The notes under the pieces: model-generated
Told to the model about the DNA's origin: nothing
The model's input: only the letters and a program-made list of their open reading frames with translations
The model's database searches: none
Shown: piece by piece, positions 61,101 to 64,000 of the stretch
Layout of the letters: each line of letters opens with the position of its first letter
How positions within the stretch are numbered: position 1 is the first letter of the stretch
Translations under genes and position numbers: made by a program
Source of the DNA: Podarcis raffonei
Taxonomy: Eukaryota; Chordata; Lepidosauria; Squamata; Lacertidae
Assembly (NCBI RefSeq): GCF_027172205.1
Contig: NC_070608.1
Span: forward strand, 40,907,501-40,971,500
Length of the DNA stretch: 64,000 nucleotides
Reading direction: 5' to 3'

Positions 61101-63843
61101 GTTGATGATATTGTCTTTATATCAGCTTGGTTTGAAGAAGCTGCTGAGTAGCATAGATATGAAGTCATGATGAATGAGCTATGTAAATTATAAATATCCT
61201 ATATTATACATAATATGCAGATCTCCGCAATGGTTGCGAAGGATGCAGAAATGCATAAAAGCAAGCTGCGCTACTTCATGGAACAGTTTTATGGTATCAT
61301 CAGGAAGATGGATGCCAGCAACAAGGAATTGTCCATTGCTATTCGTGGATATGGGCTTTTTGCAGCGGTATGTATTTTAGTTCCTGACATAATAGAATCA
61401 TAGAATTGTAGAGTTGGAGTCGGATGACCCCCAAGGGTCATGTAGTCTAACCCACTGCCATGCAGGAATCATTTCCTATCCCACTTCTTGGACATGAGAG
61501 ACTAAAAAACAATGGGCAGCCAAATTCTGGGTACAACCTCTCCTGGTACTCTGATGTTGGAAAGGTTTAATGTTAGAGTGAATAAGACATTTATTTTATA
61601 AAGATTTTTCAGACTCCTTGTGCAGAAATCTTAGCTGCATAATTGGGATAAATGAAACCTTATAATATGTTGCAAGTGAATTGCAAATTGAGTTTAATAC
61701 AATGTTTAGAAAAAGTGAACTTAAATCACAGAACATTGCAATAAGTGAGGTGCACCTCAGCTGAGAAATAGCATTTCCATGATCTTTAATGTAATGGCTT
61801 TTTGCAAAAATTTAGGTTTGCAGAATTAATGTTTGAATTTGCCCTTGGTGCTTAGAAATTGCAGTTAGTAAATCAAAGAACTTAGACTGTAATAATGGTT
61901 TGGACTTGATAATCTTGCCATGAATAGAAGGCAGTTCTTGTAAAATGACTGAAGCTTGCTGACTTCCTTTGTGCCCTAATAATCTCAGACTGGCTCCATA
62001 GGGCCAGAGCAGTTTTTCAGAAGGTCCAGAGGTCTGCAGGCAAAGAGAAATGGATTACTCCCTTTCTGCATTTTATTGGCAGACCAATTATTTATTTTAA
62101 TCTAGTGTTATTTCTCTCTCTTTCAAAGCCATGCAAAGCTATCAATTCCAAGGACGTTGACTTCATGTATGTTGAACTCCTTCAGCGCTGTAAGCAAATG
62201 TATCTCACCGAGGCAGAAACGGTAGATGACAACGTGTATCAGCTGCCAAGTTTCCTTCAATCTATTGCTAGTGTCATACTGCACTTAGATAGTGTAAGTG
62301 ACTAGTTTGGATCACATTTGTGAGGCTTTTATTTGTATAAAGTAGAAGGCATTGCATATGTCCTGATAGCGAACTTGTTCTTCAAGTGCTAATCCTTTGG
62401 TTCACTACATGGTGGGGGTGGATGGGATGGAATATCAGCAGGCTTGAGACATCATCAGGGGTAACCCCAAGGTTTGCAGAAGCACCACAGATCTTTAGGG
62501 AGGGGGCAAAACGAAAACAGCTTAGTGAGAACTGACCATGCTCAGTGACCACCAAATGCACCCAAACTGTTGTGGAGGGGGAAAGTAGAACATGTGGAGA
62601 GGGGAGGATGGAGAATGACTCTACTTGTATGATTCTTATTTGTGATGAGGGTGATGCAAATTTTCTCTCTCACTAAAAAACAAAACCTACAACCCCTCCC
62701 ACTTGAAAAAAAAATCTTGAAGATTTTTAGTGAATGTGTAGCTGCTATCTCCTAATATGCCACTGTTCTTCTTCTAGATTCCTGAAGTATATACTCCAGT
62801 TCTGGAACGTCTGATTGTGGTGCAAATAGATAGCTTCCCACAATACAGTGTGAAAATGCAGTTTCAGTGTTGTAAATCCATTATAAAGGTTTTTTTAGCC
62901 CTGGCAGGAAAAGGCCCTGTATTGTGGAGTTTTATGAGCACTGTGGGTGAGTTTTGTCAATTGTCTCAAAACAAGCTTTCTTCTTTATTGCAGGACTAGT
63001 TCAGGTTTGAGAAACATGAAAAGTAAGGGTAATAGAAAATTATGCCAGTGGAGTTTCTGTCATATTCTGCAGTGTCGCAGTCAGTGTAATGGGTACAAGA
63101 CTGCACCCTTAGTCACAATGACTTTTTAGGTTATATTGCATATGTGGGCAATTCGTATGTGATTCTGCTTGAAAGTGAATTGGAAACTGAATTTGGCAAG
63201 AAACAGAATTCATTTGTTAACTTTTCTGCAGTGCCTAATACAAATGTACGTGCCTAAGTATAATTTTACTATTCTAGTTTCACTTGTAATCAAATTTACA
63301 ATGATGCAAAAGGTATTTTTTAAATGTGGTAAATATCAGTTAATGTTATGGATGCCTCATGTCCTATGTAGGGCTAATAAGGTGTCTTCTGCATTGGACC
63401 CAGTGCTTTTTTTCTGGGGGTCTCAAGGGCACACAGTACCTGCACCCTTTTTTCCTAGAAGAAATGCAGTGATTGGACCCATAACAAGAATGAATCTTAC
63501 AATAGCTCAGCTGTCTTGCCAGATCCTTTCTTTGGTCTGGAGGTGGGGGGGTTTGTGTGTGTGTGTGTGTGTCGCTGTTTGTTTTTATTTTGTTTTCTTT
63601 TAAACTTTTTTTTTAAAAAACCACCACTGCACATATTTAGGCCTCAGTGTAACATGGTAACTAATAAAGCAATTTGGTAATGACAACAGTTGCTGATTTG
63701 GGGCTCATTTTCAGTGCTAGAAAGATACTAGAATATTCAGACACTTTTTAGTCCACCTTCTTGATGTGTTTTCTTAAATACCTTTTTTTTCAGTGCATCA
63801 AGGTTTAATCAGAGTCTGTTCCAAGCCAGTTGTCTTCTCAACG
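52183..63843 (+). CDS. PRKDC: DNA-dependent protein kinase catalytic subunit, first 14 coding exons (partial at right edge)
   Basis: Coding exons: 52183-52348, 54341-54417, 54569-54661, 55370-55444, 56230-56338, 57742-57854, 59055-59154, 60154-60209, 60311-60341, 60636-60793, 61221-61367, 62129-62293, 62778-62946, 63794-63843. All junctions are GT-AG and in phase, giving 503 residues, about an eighth of the roughly 4,100-residue protein. The start ATG (ACCATGG) has a strong Kozak context. After a divergent first exon the match to human DNA-PKcs is clear: [86 protein letters not shown]. This part is the N-terminal alpha-solenoid (HEAT-like repeats) that helps cradle Ku and DNA. The kinase domain lies beyond the window. 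The protein acts in nuclear non-homologous end joining and V(D)J recombination. The N-terminal 50 residues are poorly conserved and Gly/Ala/Leu-rich. Confidence 0.97.
52747..52892. mobile_element. 146-bp hAT-like MITE in PRKDC intron 1, with telomere-like core
   Basis: The inverted ends are CAGTGGCGTAGCGTGGG and CCCACGCTATGCCACTG, with exact 8-bp flanks GTTCAAGG (52739-52746 and 52893-52900). The core contains GGGTTAGGGTTAGGGGG and two copies of GGGTTAGGGGGCGCAAAT. Confidence 0.88.
52965..53085 (-). repeat. CR1-related 3' fragment
   Basis: On the plus strand AGAACAGCCCTATTGGATTA is followed by GGTCCAGCATT, CAGCCAACCAGGTGCCTGTG and AGAAGCCCAC. This is the same reversed end as the CR1 subfamily at 30,955. 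It is short and truncated. Confidence 0.5.
55765..56120 (-). mobile_element. L2-like tail followed by reversed CR1 3' fragment in PRKDC intron 4
   Basis: 55,765-55,825 has an L2-type end (GTATATAAATCTAAAAAATA). From 55,828 the reversed CR1 terminus begins (AGAATTGTAGAGTTGGAAGG) and runs to CAAGCTTGCTC, matching the 24-kb copy at high similarity. It ends about 110 bp before exon 5. Confidence 0.8.
56339..57741 (+). other. PRKDC intron 5
   Basis: No exon was found within. The stretch 56,400-57,110 has a TATA-like GTATAAATCC followed by AATAAAG and could be an LTR remnant, but terminal sequences were not identified. The rest is unremarkable. Confidence 0.4.
58260..58690 (+). repeat. Degenerate minisatellite-like repeats in PRKDC intron 6
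   Basis: Related units begin at 58273, 58394, 58480 and 58608. Each has a CAGGAAAGCCT-like start, a GGGGCAAGGGAAGC-like middle and, in three of them, a GGCAGCAGGCAA-like end. The spacing is irregular (121, 86 and 128 bp). Confidence 0.5.
61391..61480 (-). repeat. CR1 3' terminal fragment in PRKDC intron 11
   Basis: AATAGAATCATAGAATTGTAG then AAGGGTCATGTAGTCTAACC is the reversed CR1 end. Only about 90 bp remain, starting some 24 bp after the exon 11 donor. Confidence 0.8.
63550..63575. repeat. (GT)n microsatellite in PRKDC intron 13
   Basis: About ten GT units follow GGGGGGG. It is bounded by T-rich sequence. Confidence 0.85.
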
Positions 63844-64000
63844 GTAAGTGTTGTTGAAGTTTTGCTGAATTAGGTTTTGTGTTTGTGTATCCTTATTACT
63901 TGTGTTCTGTACAAAAACGTTTTGTTGCCCTCTTTTTCTTCCAAGGGGGTGCATTTATTAACAAATTGCCAGCTTCATAAATTGCTAGGGTTTCCCCTCA
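63844..64000 (+). other. Start of PRKDC intron 14, cut by the window edge
   Basis: The donor GTAAGTG follows exon 14 at 63,843. No further exon is present before the window ends. Confidence 0.8.

Overview
This is vertebrate nuclear DNA: spliced genes with GT-AG introns, CpG-island promoters and many interspersed repeats. The repeat set points to a squamate reptile. It includes a Bov-B LINE 3' end, CR1 and L2 LINE pieces, tRNA-derived SINEs, and short hAT and Tigger elements with clear target-site duplications. I lean towards a lizard, possibly a lacertid, but cannot prove that without a search. The gene order UBE2V2 - MCM4 - PRKDC is the same as on human 8q11.

Layout. (1) 1-7,040, minus strand: two splice-compatible exons encode the N-terminus of a CLC-type chloride channel or Cl-/H+ exchanger, and the rest of that gene lies beyond the left edge. 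(2) 7,041-13,400: intergenic, repeat-rich (Bov-B, a tRNA SINE). (3) 13,405-28,578, minus strand: complete UBE2V2 in four coding exons (144 codons), with a CpG-island promoter at about 27.9-28.95 kb. (4) 28,950-39,000: no protein gene found. It holds five near-identical tRNA-Ala(AGC) genes, one inverted at 31.4 kb and four in tandem at 33.1-35.0 kb, among LINE, hAT and LTR fossils. (5) 39,407-51,351, minus strand: complete MCM4, 16 coding exons, 867 codons. (6) 51,352-52,182: an 831-bp divergent promoter shared by MCM4 and PRKDC with E2F-like, CACGTG and CCAAT motifs. (7) 52,183-63,843, plus strand: the first 14 coding exons (503 residues) of PRKDC, which continues past the right edge.

How the genes relate. 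MCM4 is a subunit of the replicative helicase. PRKDC (DNA-PKcs) drives end joining of double-strand breaks. UBE2V2 (MMS2) is the cofactor that lets UBC13 make K63-linked ubiquitin chains in post-replication repair. The three form a compact genome-maintenance neighbourhood. The CLC gene and the tRNA array are not obviously connected to that theme.

Exon borders were set by reading splice sites, reading-frame phase and remembered human protein sequences. No alignment or database search was run. Repeat family names rest on recognition of characteristic ends and tails and should be confirmed with a repeat library.
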